In this document: positions 1-11,193 of the stretch, one piece after another
Numbering within the stretch: the stretch's first letter is position 1
Layout: each line of letters begins with the position of its first letter
NCBI RefSeq assembly: GCF_000003815.2
Contig: NC_049996.1
Location: 11,883,072-11,947,071, forward strand
Reading direction: 5' to 3'
Origin: Branchiostoma floridae
Taxonomy: Eukaryota > Chordata > Leptocardii > Amphioxiformes > Branchiostomatidae
Length of the DNA: 64,000 nucleotides
Made by a program: the position numbers and the translations under genes
The notes under the pieces: generated by a model
What the model saw: only the letters and a program-made list of their open reading frames with translations
What the model was told of the DNA's origin: nothing
Databases searched by the model: none

Positions 1-349
1 AAGTGTGCTGTTAATCATTCAGTGATGTAGCCAAGGCCAGATATCAGGACAAAGTGGCAATAATGCATATGGTACATATGCTTAAAAAGAGAAAAGCCAT
101 TCAGCGAATACCCGGACATCTGTTGTCCACTACCCTGAGTGACTATATAACGTTATGTAGAATCCTATCATATACTGATGATATAGGCTACGCGCGGAGG
201 ACTAGCTCCCGTGTGCTGTTGATCATTCACGAACTTTATATCTGCCCCATCATCCAGCTGCCCTCACTATCCGCTTGCCTCACAAGGGGAAAGATTTGGC
301 GCTTCTCTGACTCTGACTCCGTGTGACGATTATGGTTTTCCACTCCGGT

Positions 350-600
350 CAAAACTGAGCTACGGCGTGCTTCAGCCAACTACGACGTAGTTTGATAAAG
401 TGCGACGTAATCTGGCGAACTCCCGCGTAGTTCACACAACGAGCTCCTAGATACGACTTGACTTTCGGCCCAAGTACATGCCTGAAGTACGGTCTGACTC
501 AACTACGTCGTAAGTATTAGTAACCATAGCCTGACTACAATCGCTCTCCTAGCCCGACAATTACCATGTTTAGCCATACTGCGACAAAGTTGGACTACAA
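350..600. repeat. Degenerate short tandem repeat rich in CTACGACGTAGTT-like words
   Basis: Several related words recur about every 20 bases: CTACGACGTAGTTTG, TGCGACGTAATCTGG, CCCGCGTAGTTCAC, AACTACGTCGTAAG and TGCGACAAAGTTGG. The copies are too diverged for a clean consensus by eye. The stretch is CpG-rich compared with its surroundings and carries no convincing reading frame. The rest of 1-1640 shows no gene I can support. Confidence 0.4.
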
Positions 601-1417
601 TGTCTTACCTCATCAATTTGTACATCACCTTGACACCGTAACGTTACTGTATTCTCCCCCCAATAAGCTAAAATGAGTACAAGACAAACAGTCGAGCGTA
701 TAGCCAATATGAAAACCAGAAGAATTCCCTGAGGGTAAGGTTTGGTCGTTTTAAACAGGAGGAGACATCGGTACATGTTTTCTACAATAATAGCTACGCA
801 TCATGTGTGGTAACTTGCATGGTATGAAGCTTTTCAAACCCTGTTCACAGCGACAGAAGACAACCTTCAATTCTTCATCTAGAATCTACACAGTAAATAT
901 ATTCCCACCTGTGATACAAAATTGGTGACAACGTTAGAGATCTTCAAGCTTGCAGCAATGACCTGCCCGTGTCACACCCTGTCTGTAATGCTGTCAGACC
1001 GGTTAACCTGTCACTACACTTGACTTAGCTTGAGGTAAAAGTTCAACCACTAACGTGGGAAACGTATATGCTCATTGTGCAAATAACTGGAATAATGAAA
1101 TGTAAATGCGCCATATTCCATGAAATGACTCTTAAACTAGTTTCCTCGAGAGGAGAGTGCTATTTTCTAAAAGACCACATGTCTTTATGTACACAAAATC
1201 GACTGGGCCGCTAGAAGAGTGATTCAATCGAGCTTAAAAGGGATGGACTGTAACTAGTGTTGTTAGATAGAAACGGCGAATAGGCTGTATCCTGTGTTCA
1301 TGAATCTTGCAGTTAGCACCGTGACGGCAAACACCAAGCTCGTTTCTAAATAATAAAGAAAATGGTTCTTTCCACGAAGATCGTGTGGAGATCGAGTAGC
1401 TTATCATCCAACATGGC

Positions 1418-1453
1418 CGTTCGAACGTTCGAACGCCACTGTGACGTCACGTG
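1418..1453. promoter_or_regulatory. 18-bp perfect palindrome next to overlapping CRE and E-box
   Basis: CGTTCGAACGTTCGAACG at 1418-1435 is its own reverse complement. Seven bases on are TGACGTCA (1442-1449, a full CRE) and the overlapping CACGTG (1448-1453, an E-box). Such a cluster suggests a promoter or enhancer, either of the Ly6-type gene just downstream or of a transcript whose exons I could not identify. The regulatory role is inferred from motif density only. Confidence 0.35.
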
Positions 1454-1645
1454 AAAACTATCTATAACAAGAGAAGAAAGTTGAATGTTGTGGACATATG
1501 CATGGTTATTCCCAAATGCCCTCAATTTGTGTTCGTACGACAATCGTTCGACGTATGTAACTGGGCCCTGAGTATACTAGTATTGCATGTGTCGCACGAT
1601 CAACTTGCCTCCTTATTGATTGCATTGCATTAACCATGATCCTAG

Positions 1646-1921
1646 GTGAAGCTTACGCTGGAAGAACATACGGATGACGTCACCCATATCAAGCGGGGAT
1701 GTAAGTCAACCTCCGAGCTTGATACGGACCCGTGCGTACCCCAGCGGTGCCCCAACCCCAGCGCACACCCCTACCACAGCGTACCCGACAACGGCACGTG
1801 CGGACTCTGCTGCACTGACGACCTCTGTAACCATGGCCTACCGGCAAGCACCGCGGCGGAAGTGACGTACAACATCGTTTCCACTGCACTGATGCTTGGA
1901 TTAGCAATGATGTTGAAATAA
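1646..1921 (+). CDS. Terminal exon of a Ly6/uPAR (three-finger) GPI-anchored protein, 5' exons not found
   Basis: Ly6/uPAR proteins are small secreted or GPI-linked disulfide-rich proteins on the cell surface, often ligand-binding or receptor-modulating. The exon opens after an AG acceptor (..cctag at 1641-1645) and is open to TAA at 1919-1921. It encodes several cysteines ending in CGLCCTDDLCN, which contains the CCxxDxCN signature closing the three-finger fold. About 15 residues later comes a hydrophobic tail (TALMLGLAMM) ending in a lone lysine, as expected for a GPI-attachment signal. The family's first exons (signal peptide and the opening cysteines) were not identified upstream, so they may lie before the window or be too short to see. 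No canonical AATAAA was seen soon after the stop. The family call is firm; paralog and function are unknown. Confidence 0.75.
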   Translation: MKLTLEEHTDDVTHIKRGCKSTSELDTDPCVPQRCPNPSAHPYHSVPDNGTCGLCCTDDLCNHGLPASTAAEVTYNIVSTALMLGLAMMLK

Positions 1922-2261
1922 TCTCAAAGTTGATGTTAAACTAAATTTTATCGCTAACTCGCGTGTTTGTTTATTAACGAAAAACGACAATGAATTTTGT
2001 TGTACAGAAGGACAACACAATAGCCAATAGTGATGTTACAATATGTATATTGCATTTAACATAATACAAAGAGTATATCGAATGTGCTGTATTCCCATAA
2101 TCAAGAAATGTATAATACTGTAGATATCAACAACAAAGGCACCAACAAGACACCAGTATCTTAATCATTTTCTACAACATCAGTTTAGTTCTAAGTGATG
2201 GTCAAATTCGAAGACTTTGGGTTCCTTGTTTGCTACATATGCTACTACATACTGCAAATGA

Positions 2262-2398
2262 TTTGTCAAATGTCAGCCAATCTGAGAATCGGGCAGTTCT
2301 TTGATTGGCTGCCAGCTGCTAGAGACCACGCCCCAGAGTGAAAACCTCAGCCCGGTGTAGCGGAGCCTCCCCAAGGTATATTGTATAAGCCCCAGGCG
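2262..2398. mobile_element. MITE-like element, CAGCCAATCAG family, partial copy
   Basis: Contains GTCAGCCAATCTGAGAATC, then TTGATTGGCTGCCAGCTG, a CCACGCCC block, AACCTCAGCCC and the end CCTCCCCAAGGTATA. The same modules in the same order occur at 26795-26985, where the element is complete with inverted ends. This copy appears to lack the left half. Confidence 0.5.
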
Positions 2399-2399
2399 T

Positions 2400-3372
2400 G
2401 GCTTCGCGTGAAAGCCTTTCCGGGTGCTGTCCTTGGTACTAACGGGCATATCAAAACCTACCCCATGACCACGACGAACGGTACCACGGACAGACCTCTT
2501 CAATTCATCGCAGAATTTCCTATTCTAAGCACTGTTTGAGGAATATTCTTGAATCTTTTTGACATAGGGCTATTGTATCTGATAAAAAAGTTTAAAAATT
2601 CAGAAGAAACCAAATACAAGGCACTCTTTTAGACGCCCTGAGTATCCAAGCATCTAACACGTTGCTATATCTAAACATACGTTTGCTATATATAAACCAA
2701 CTAAAAGGGCCCTATTACTTGCACATTGGTGAAGGTTTTGTCTGTGCTCTTCTGTACACGTAGGTAAATAAGTAAATATTCACATCGATGTAAATATCAT
2801 CAACTGGACTGTCCCATTTTAAGTCGAGGAGGGCACCGGAATTTTCTTCATCCCCTCCATTCAAATAAACTTTTCCAATACATTAGCCTATTTTTATTCG
2901 TAACACTCTATCTACTCTTTGTATAGGAAAAGTTTAATGTCTGCTACGGTTTACAAAGTCACCTTCTGGCCACCTCTTTATGGTTATATAGACATTCTAA
3001 GCTGTTATGTTCATGATGCTTATCGATTCCTTGAAAACTTAGCTTTCCTCCTTTGAAGTTAGATGTAATCTAAATAATGATACGTCCCCATTCTAAAATC
3101 AAAATGGAGATTGGAATATTTACATCATGATTGACACTCTCTTCAAAAATTATGTCGTGTTCCCGCACACCCATTGTGCACAGATTAGCACATAAGGATC
3201 TAACACAATGTAACCAAAATAAGTATATCGAGTATTTTAGCCCCCAGTAATATTTTCAGGTATTGCAGCATTACAGGCCGACACCCCCTTTATGGAAGTA
3301 GTGTGGTATAATCCATGAGCAGTTAGTCAGCCGTCCCCGATGAATGACCCCTTATGGGAGAAGATAGTTGGG
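2400..3372. other. Spacer between the Ly6-type and Shisa-like genes
   Basis: AT-rich sequence with many stops in all frames. I see no supportable gene here. The end nearest the Shisa-like gene would be its 3' flank. Confidence 0.5.
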
Positions 3373-3378
3373 TTTATT
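3373..3378 (-). terminator. Likely poly(A) signal of the Shisa-like gene
   Basis: TTTATT on the plus strand reads AATAAA on the minus strand, 135 bases after the stop codon at 3513. This is a plausible 3' UTR length. It was chosen because it is the first canonical hexamer downstream of the stop. Confidence 0.5.
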
Positions 3379-3512
3379 AAGGGAAGAAAGGAAGGGGAGA
3401 GTCACTAGCATTTCTTATAGGGCTACAGCATTAAGAGATGCACAAGGATCTAACTATTTCAAGGAGGTATAAGATCTTGGATTTTTTGTCTTCAGATCCA
3501 TGTCAACTCTGT

Positions 3513-3652
3513 CTATCCGGCGGTTGTTGGTCTGTTGTCCGGGTTGGGCGCCTGAAGCGCCTCCTCGTACGGAGGGGGCGGTTCATCACTGTCTGCGTAC
3601 GGGTCGCACAGGGAGGACCGTTCAGTGATGCTGTCGTCGTCGTCGCCTTCCG
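3513..3652 (-). CDS. Shisa-like gene, last coding exon with second PPPPY motif
   Basis: The acceptor is TTCCTTCTAG and the stop is TAG at 3513-3515. It opens with the acidic run EGDDDDS and carries SDEPPPPYEEAL, then ends 19 residues later. Confidence 0.65.
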
Positions 3653-4898
3653 CTAGAAGGAAAAAGGATATTTGTAATGGCTGGTCTATGATGCTAATCT
3701 ATTCAAGAAAGACCCTGGTAACGGATGTGCTGGAGCTTTGATATACTAGTAGTCGTCACCTTCGTGCATTAAAAACAAGACAAGACAAGCTCTAAATATT
3801 TCACTGAGGTATGAGATCTTCGAACTTTTATTGAGGAATTGTACCGAATTTCCACTCACCTCTTCTGTCATTTCCGGTAGAAGCCGCATAGGGCGGTGGC
3901 GGTCGGGCATGGGAGGCGTAAGCATTGCCGTATCCGGTCTCGACGTCACTTCCTGGTGGGGACACATCTGTGTCGGAGTCATCATCGTATCTTCTTGGCA
4001 CTGAAACCACACACATATGAACAACATAAGAGACCCAGATGTAAACTTAAGTACACATTCCAACCATGATAGCAGTTTGCTATCGTCTGGGTGTAGCGAC
4101 AATAAACTGGTACACAGTTTCATCTGCGCATGTGCAATGTGATGCGTTGTGAGTACGAAGTATCCTTGAAAAATAAACCACGTCTATACATTGTTTCATA
4201 CAAGTAAATGGCCCCACCTTTGACCTCGCGAATGCGCAGTTTAAATTGTGAACCGGCTTATAAGACGCCCAATATTGCTACATACCAGAGCGCAAAATGA
4301 TGAACTCACGTCTAGGTGCGGAGAGCCTCCGGGTCAGCTTGAGGCGGTCGCGGTAGAATTTCTTCATAATGACGATAAAGATGCCGATCCCCATGAAGAT
4401 GGCGACGATGGTGCTGAGCATTACCCTGAAAAACAACCACAATTATAGAAAAACAATAATGATAATAATGATAATTGCTAAAAGATATTTGACATGAAAT
4501 ATGCCTTTTTTACAAAAAAAATTACCGTCTTGCATCGTTCATTAGCCTATGTGTTGAATTTGAAACAATGGCATGAAAATTATAGTGAATTGAGTGTAGT
4601 ACTGTACAGGTAAGGCCCAAAATGATTCTACGTGTATATGATTTTCCACTTCAATAAGAAATAGAAATACTATGATGTTTACATGGGATATTCCTCCTCT
4701 CGTAGCCCCTTGCCCCCGGGGCCTAAGGGGCCTCCCGCGTTCTCGCAACACCTGAGTGTGTCCGGGGCCTTCAGGCAGCAGCGGGTGAAGTTGCTCGGCT
4801 GGTTGGGTTGGGGGCACCGCCAACCCTGCATCAGCCGTCCGCTGTGGAAGTGGTCGGGACACCTGCCCTGCACATCCAGTATCACTCGCTCCATGGCG
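3513..4898 (-). CDS. Shisa-like single-pass membrane protein with two PPPPY motifs (four exons)
   Basis: Exons on the minus strand: 4683-4898, 4310-4425, 3860-4000 and 3513-3652. All junctions are GT/AG and the phases agree. From the Met codon at 4894 they give 609 nt, 202 residues. Order of parts: a cysteine-rich ectodomain (CPDHF..., WRCPQP, FTRCCLK, LRCCEN), a Gly/Pro linker, one transmembrane helix (STIVAIFMGIGIFIVIM) stopped by basic residues, then an acidic cytoplasmic tail with two PPPPY motifs, one in exon 3 (ARPPPPYAA) and one in exon 4 (EPPPPYEEA). PPxY motifs bind WW domains, typically of NEDD4-type ubiquitin ligases. The CP...CC...CC pattern plus TM plus PY tail matches the Shisa family; WBP1/VOPP1-type proteins are the main alternative. 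No signal peptide is seen: the first recognised exon starts at an acceptor (CTCAGCAG), so a signal-peptide exon probably lies upstream and the Met at 4894 may be internal. Confidence 0.65.
3860..4000 (-). CDS. Shisa-like gene, first PPPPY exon
   Basis: The acceptor is GTTTCAG and the donor AGAAGAG|GTGAGT; 141 nt keeps the phase. It encodes an acidic patch (YDDDSDTD) and the WW-binding motif ARPPPPYAA. Confidence 0.65.
4220..4264. mobile_element. Right end of an AATAAGCCGGTTCA-type MITE
   Basis: TTTGACCTCGCGAATGCGCA followed by GTTTAAATTGTGAACCGGCTTAT matches the right end of the elements at 17474-17562 and 19790-20032. No matching left end is seen nearby, so this is a solo end or remnant. 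It lies in the intron next to the Shisa-like transmembrane exon. Confidence 0.5.
4310..4425 (-). CDS. Shisa-like gene, transmembrane exon
   Basis: The acceptor is TTTTTCAG and the donor AGAC|GTGAGT. The exon encodes one hydrophobic helix of about 20 residues followed by KKFYRDRLKLTRR, a stop-transfer cluster that places the C-terminus in the cytoplasm. Confidence 0.7.
4683..4898 (-). CDS. Shisa-like gene, cysteine-rich ectodomain exon
   Basis: The acceptor is CTCAGCAG just before 4898 and the donor is CCCAT|GTAAAC at 4683. The exon carries all eight ectodomain cysteines, including CC pairs in TRCCLK and LRCCEN, and ends in phase 2. It is much more GC-rich than its flanks. Confidence 0.65.
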
Positions 4899-5248
4899 CT
4901 GCTGAGTGGTGTCAAAGAGTGAGAGTAGTGATAAGTCAATGTGCTTTTATGACACTGCTTTTGAGATAGATGTCCAAGCATCTAAAGAAATTTCTGTTCT
5001 GTTCAAGACGAAGATCTTATAACTCCGTGGATAAAGAATATACAACTGTGAAAACACAGTCAAACCTAAAACAAAACCTTGCCGTAAAACCAGTAGCCTC
5101 TTCTATGACCTCATGACCTGGAATGCTATGTCCGATTAACCGATTAATGACTTGTTCTACCAACTCTAACCTGTGCTTCCTGCTGCGACAATTCTGAATT
5201 ACTGCTGCGGCGTGTCTGTGCACACGCACATACACCAAGGAGGTTCCT

Positions 5249-5414
5249 CGCATACACACACACACACACACACAGACACGCACGCATGCATGCACACACA
5301 CATGCACACACACACACACACACACATACACATGCATGCACGCACACATGCACATACACACACACACACACACACACGCATGCACACACACACACATGCA
5401 TGCACACACACATG

Positions 5415-5482
<68 letters not shown>
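5249..5482. repeat. (CA)n microsatellite with interspersed ATGCA units
   Basis: About 230 bases of CA dinucleotides broken by GCATGCATGCA and TACACA variants, with a pure run at the right end. Long open frames across it in every register are artefacts of the repeat. It lies 5' of the recognised Shisa-like exons. Confidence 0.95.
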
Positions 5483-5483
<1 letters not shown>

Positions 5484-8300
5484 TCAACAAAACAATCCAT
5501 TGTTGCCTCAGGCACAGTCATATGGGAAAACGCCGTTACTTAACCACTTATCTCCTAAGCGACGTGTGAGTCCATTACGGCATGTGATCTATCACGCTAT
5601 GGGTTACCTCAAGACACAGCTAGATTTCCTTCTCTGCACTCTATGTGCTCTTTGCCCCCGAACTTGACAAGTATTGAAAAACCGGTGGGTTTTAAAATGC
5701 ATTTCTAAAGCTTATCGGATACACCGGGACGTAAAGAGTGGGATTCTGAGCTCATCTCGCCAAGTTGGGGACAGAAACCTAATTTGTACGGATTAAGTGC
5801 CCAGGCAGAAAATCAATATGGCTACAGTTGGATATGATTTGTAGCTGTGATATGTGGTGGCTTTTAGTGGGTAAGGCCTGGGAAAATAGTTCGTTTCTGG
5901 CTGCCCGACCGGCCATAGCATTTATTTTGGGGTTGACCGCTGGCAAGGACATAAATTTTCGACCTGGCGTCTGAGTTATGAAATTCAAAACAGACTTTTT
6001 GTATTTCAAGCTCTCAGAATAGCGCTTAGAACCGTTGATGAAAAATGCAATATCTGTGACGCTAGCAAGCATTGTACTTCTTTGCTCCGTTAATCAGTAT
6101 ACTAGTGCTTGCAAAATTAATATCTGTATGATTACAATAAGATGTTAAAAAGTGACCTGGTGCAATCAAATTCTATATCTTTTATCTGTATTTGTCGGAT
6201 CACTTCGGTCTATGCAGAAAAAAGGAAAAAAAAGAGAGAGAATCTCTGTATACCAACAATGTACATGTAATAGGCAATACAGCATTAGTATTCCTAGGCC
6301 TTAGCTGAACAACATTACGTGCCGCGGGGTACACTGTGCATGGAGGAAATTGAGTATAATAATAATAATAATAATAATGATTATGATAGTAATCACTTAT
6401 TACACTTATTCTAGTCGAGCTTTCTATTTTCAAGACACTTCAACGTACACTACCTTTCTTTCCTCTCCTATCAATGGGATTTTATGACCTTCATAATCAG
6501 TCAATCGGTATACAATGTACTGTACTCTCTTATGGGCTAGTTTGGTTGGCCATTCGTTCATGATTATTCCGTAAAGGTGACTGGGTATACTAAAAGGTCA
6601 ACCAATCGCTGCATCAAAATAATACCTGATTACGTAGTCATATCTGTATATAGTATCCCTAAACATAATCTAGTTTTGATAAATGATTTGAATTTTTCTA
6701 AAGGTGGGACAAGCCTTTGTATGTCAAACTTACGGGGACAAATGGGTTATATCATACAGGTTACGTAACGATTTAATGGAACACTCCTGGTTTTAGTTTT
6801 AATGTGTCATACTAAATAATTCATACTTAAATGTACAGAAGAAACGTCAGAGGAAAGGCGTCAAATGAACAACTGAGATATGACGACACGGATGTGGTGA
6901 TATTTACTCAGAAGTACTAGAATACAATGAGATCAAAATCCTATCACCAAAATATTTTGTAGTGGCGACAAATTCAATAGCTGTCTAAATATATCGCACT
7001 CTTCTGAATGAACACAACCGTTGAACGTAACCTTCTCTTTTCCTTGTTTTAATAATTGTATGCCATGTTTGGTCCAGGAAATAATATTGCGTTATAATTA
7101 CCCAACATAACCTAGACTTTTTGGTTAATTGCTTGCAAAGGTCATTAAATTTTACGATCTGACATCTAGTCATGAAAACTGTTACAACAGATAAAGTGAT
7201 ATAAACAGACTCATCAAACGTAGATCTCTTCATGTTAACAGTATTATACATATTGACGTCCGAAATCGAAGAAATAAAAGATAATCTATACCTTGTACCC
7301 CCAAAAAATTTCGTTTTTTTCCAGAACCATAGACGAAAATACAATACAAGTGTATTTATTTTCGCATGCACTAACAGAGTTGAACACAAACGTAAACATA
7401 TGTGAAGCACTTGTTAGTATAATCTTTATTGTTGCCTTGTTTAGAGTACTCCATTGTTTAACAACCTGGCAATTCAAATGGCACTAATGTTGAAAAATGT
7501 GCCTCCGGCTCTGAGCAACCTGTGACGTATAGGTAGTCTGACGATATTTCTTAGCGCAGGTATCAGGTATACAGTAAATAATTACGTAAAATTTAAGAAT
7601 TAATAGATCTATATGTTTCTGATGTTTCTACGAACATTCGCCGGGGGGTGTCTTCTTTGGAAGAGGGTTTTGTGATTTTACTTGAATTTTTAAGATTTTC
7701 TGGGTGGTAAAAGCTTGTGTTGTTTCATTTGTATCCATTGTGCAATACTTTCAGTCTCTCCTTTGCATGTTTTAGATTTGACCCAAATTGTTAATCCAAC
7801 ACAATCACATCATTATGATAAAGCCAGGACTTCAGATTTTACAGATTAACATGCCTAATTAACCATGATGGGAAATGAAGGAATTCGAATTTATAATTAC
7901 GGATGATATTTGATAACCTGTAATAATAGCAATCCCAACAATTATTTTTAAGGATGACAACCTAAAATTATCATAAAATTCGATGAGTACATATGCTAGG
8001 CTATGACGCTAGTACGAATACGCTTATATTCATAAACATACCTTGTAAACTATTCTTATTTACGAGCTGTTACTAGGATTGCATGACGGCATACTGATAA
8101 ACACAATGGAACGACATATCACCTTACTTCCTTGACAGCAAAATGACGTTAAGTCTAGGATATTCTAATTACAAGCATGTCAAAATTATCCGTATCGGGC
8201 AAAATCAACATAAACAGACAACAATACGGTACAAACAAGAACAATCCATCATAGAGGATAGATTCCAAAAAGACAGGCATACAAATGTCCATGTAGTCTT
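5483..8300. other. AT-rich spacer or long first intron
   Basis: I see no supportable exon here; it would be intronic if the 8.3-8.5 kb promoter belongs to the Shisa-like gene. A short (AAT)n run lies at 6356-6379. A signal-peptide exon for the Shisa-like protein could be hidden in this interval but was not found. Confidence 0.5.
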
Positions 8301-8302
8301 AC

Positions 8303-8560
8303 CTTTGTGATTTTGTCTCTTTCTGATGATAAAATGTCTTCTCCCTTGATTCGTACCCAGCCTATAAGCTTACAACGTTGTATAGATGCTTCCCGGTAAT
8401 CTTTTTCTGGACAAAACTCGTCGAAAGAGGAGGTTTAACGTTAGAATTTTAGCCGGAACATCGCTGCTACGTTTCTTTCCGCCTGCAATCCGCCATGTTG
8501 TTCAGTACGTCACGGCAGGGTGGCTCCTGTCGGGCCGGTCTTACCGGTTCACCGATCCAC
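8303..8560 (-). promoter_or_regulatory. Candidate promoter and 5' UTR exon, possibly bidirectional
   Basis: This is a GC- and CpG-richer island in AT-rich DNA. Read on the minus strand it has GTGACGTA (half-CRE-like) and AACATGGCGG (YY1-like), then no long frame, then a good donor CACAAAG|GTAAGAC at 8303. This fits a non-coding first exon for the Shisa-like gene downstream on the same strand. On the plus strand, reading frames start at 8608 (see findings). Transcription in either direction is inferred. Confidence 0.4.
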
Positions 8561-9042
8561 TCAGCACGGTTTCTCACCTGAGCGCATCAGACGACAAAAT
8601 AAACAAACATGGCAACAGGCAAAGATTTCACTTTACTGAAGACATTCTGAGAGAAAATTGTGGAGTTTTGCTCTTATATTCTTCGCCGTATTGGTTTGAG
8701 ATCGACGTCGATTGTTTCTTCCAGCGAAAGGATGTGCATCATCACTGCAGACAGGTGAAAGGGCACAGGATGCTATATCGATCGCACGATGGAATCAATC
8801 CAAGGGCGCCCCATGGCGGTTCGCTACAGTATAACAGATTTAGATACGAACGCCAGGATCTTGAAAGAACCAAATCCATCGCAACTTCTGAATGTCTTGA
8901 CCTTATAGTTTATCATTCTTGTTACGGCTATGGAAGAATGTTTAATTTGTACAGGTAATCACTGATGTGTGTTTGCTATATCAGTAACTCGAGAATTCTT
9001 TGATTGATGATATTTAGCATGTTCAGGTGTTAAAATAAAGAA

Positions 9043-9240
9043 ATTGCAGCATTAGATTCTGAGCCCCTGGCAGCTTTATTGGGTATTGCAGCAGAACTTG
9101 CTTTTTTTGCCGTCTTGTGTTCACCGTTTGGGCAGTTAGATGGCACAGGTAGGCCCTCTAGCAGCTTCCTCTGGAACTCCATGGGACATTTTAGTTCCAG
9201 AATTTGAAACTGGATGAGTCGACAAGGGATGAGTAAATTT
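9043..9240. repeat. Dispersed repeat, GGCCCCCTAGCAGCTTCC family
   Basis: Contains GGCCCTCTAGCAGCTTCCTC and related words that recur at 48245-48445 and, in reverse orientation, near 59900-59945 and 60125-60235 (AAGCTGCTAGGGGGCTC). Copies are diverged and no ends are clear, so the class is unknown. It has no coding support. Confidence 0.5.
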
Positions 9241-9868
9241 TCCTTTTTGACCATTAGGCATCTTTGCTGTAGCCTGAGTGTCATCCTGGTAAGTTAACTG
9301 GGGCTACCATGTTGGTGAAGGGAGAGCATCGGCAAACTCAGACTCAGACCAATGTGATAGTAAGTTATGCAAATTGGGACTTGACTTGTACAATTCATGA
9401 GGAAAATCTACACATTTAAGCTTATTTTACCAATCAATAATCTTTACTGCTTTTAAGCAACCCAAGGAATCTAGTAGAGCTTAATCTGGACATAATATGG
9501 CAGGATGAAACATTCCTTTCAATCTTAGCCTGGGCCAGGAAAACACCAAGAGAGCAGGCTAAAGCTAAAAAGGCTGGCATCCAGACTACTTATATATTGA
9601 TAGAACTGTAGTTATGTAGTTGCCATACTTTGTACCTCGTACAATTGTTGTGCAATAAAGTTATATATTTTAATAACAAGTGTCACTTTAATTATGGAAA
9701 AACACTTCTATTCTCGACTCCAGCCCATAACTCCAAATGCTTTACCTGATCAACTATATTTTCATTGATTACATACCAACTGAAAGTGTCAATTGGGACT
9801 TGTCCAATTATACTATAATTGTATATAATCAATATGATCATACATAACTATTTGGGCATTATACATAA
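9241..9868. other. AT-rich spacer
   Basis: I see no gene or clear repeat in this stretch. Confidence 0.4.
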
Positions 9869-10525
9869 TTACCTGCATGTATGCAGGTATGGTTTTGATG
9901 CTGGTGGGAACTTTTCGGTAGCCGGGGATGTAGGGCGCTGTATCTCGTGAACGGATGGTGCGAGCACGACGATTTTTGGTACGTGGGTTGGGGGTGGTAG
10001 CCTAACACTCAGGTTTGATTTTGGGCCTCCTGGCGTTTGAACTTGACATTGCAGGTGGCATTTTTGGTGTTTTTGGGGCACTTTTGGCGCTGTGTGTCCG
10101 GAACGATACGCGCGATTGCGACGATTTTTGGTGCATGGGTGGGGGGTTGTTGCCTGTTGCCTAGGATTGACTTTGGGCCTTGTCGCGTTTGAACTTGACC
10201 CGGCAGGTCGAATTTTGTGTCCGAGAGGGGTGTTTCCGGAGTTATATCTTCTGAACGGTTGGTGCTGGCGCGATGATATTTGGCACATGTGTCGGCGGTG
10301 GCTGAATAATGCTCAATTTTGATTTTGGCGCCCTTGGTGCTTGAACTTGACATTTTAGGTTACCTTTTGTGCGGGCACGGGGCGTGCGCTGTATCTCCGG
10401 AACGCAAGGTACCATTGTGTTGCTATTTGGTACGTGAGTTGTTTGTGGTGTCCTGGTGGTCAGGTTTGATTTTGGGCCTCCTAGTGCTTGAACTTGATAC
10501 TGTATAGGTTGATCCTGTTTTTGTG
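9869..10525. repeat. Tandem repeat, about four units of roughly 150 bp
   Basis: Each unit carries GCTGTATCTC..GAACG, then GATTTTTGGTACGTG, then TTTGATTTTGGGCCTCCTG, then TTTGAACTTGACATTGCAGG. The TTGAACTTGA landmark falls near 10038, 10188, 10340 and 10487, giving a period of about 150. Units are diverged (perhaps 70-80% identical) and frames are not preserved between them, so this looks like an old satellite-like array and not a protein repeat. Confidence 0.75.
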
Positions 10526-11193
10526 TGGTTGGGGCATCCTCCCAATATCTGCTTGGTTTTAAAAACAGATTATGGTTGGGTGTAGAACCATCATCTGGCC
10601 TGGGCCACCTTCAATGTATCAGGTTACTTAGTGGCACTGACAGTTTGCCAGATGACGGGAGTGTACAAGATTATATATCTGTTGGTCAGGTATAATTGGA
10701 GTTTGCTTATTACTCTTTGTGGTGTTTCTAGAGCTGTATAGTACTGAGTTTTAAGTTTCGGTACAAGTTCCTTTACCCTGTTGGCAATCATGGTTGAACT
10801 TGAACTTAAACAGAAGAAGATGCAATTTTCTAATGTGGAGGAGAACTGTATAGAGTGTGGGCATAAGAGAAAGGTATGTGTATGATTTGTCCTGTGTTTC
10901 TTTTTGTTTCTTTGGTAATGCCATTTCCATACTGTATACAGGTAATTTGTTGTTTTGGGCTAGTCATATTCGCTTGGTTTTTGGGCCTGCTTAATCTATG
11001 GTACAGGCAGGGTTAAGTGGTGGAGGCTTAGCTTTGTTCTGTTTTAAATTCAGTATCGTTGGTTGCATTTTGTCGCGGCATATATAAGATGAAATTCCCC
11101 TTCTAAGCAACTGCTCATTGGTTTGCGGGGATGTTTGCTGGGTGTTTGCTCTGACTACAACAGCTTCTGAACTTTTCAAAGCTTCCATTGCCA

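Noticed and set aside
5017-5667. Several overlapping open frames of 77-164 codons on both strands
   Set aside because: They are produced by the (CA)n microsatellite (His-Thr and Cys-Val alternation) and are not genes.
8386-8958. 190-codon plus-strand open frame
   Set aside because: It spans the promoter-like island and has no recognisable domain. A different frame (see findings) looks more coding-like over part of it.
10009-10507. Open frames of 62-139 codons in the 150-bp tandem array
   Set aside because: Frames are not kept from unit to unit, which argues against a protein repeat.
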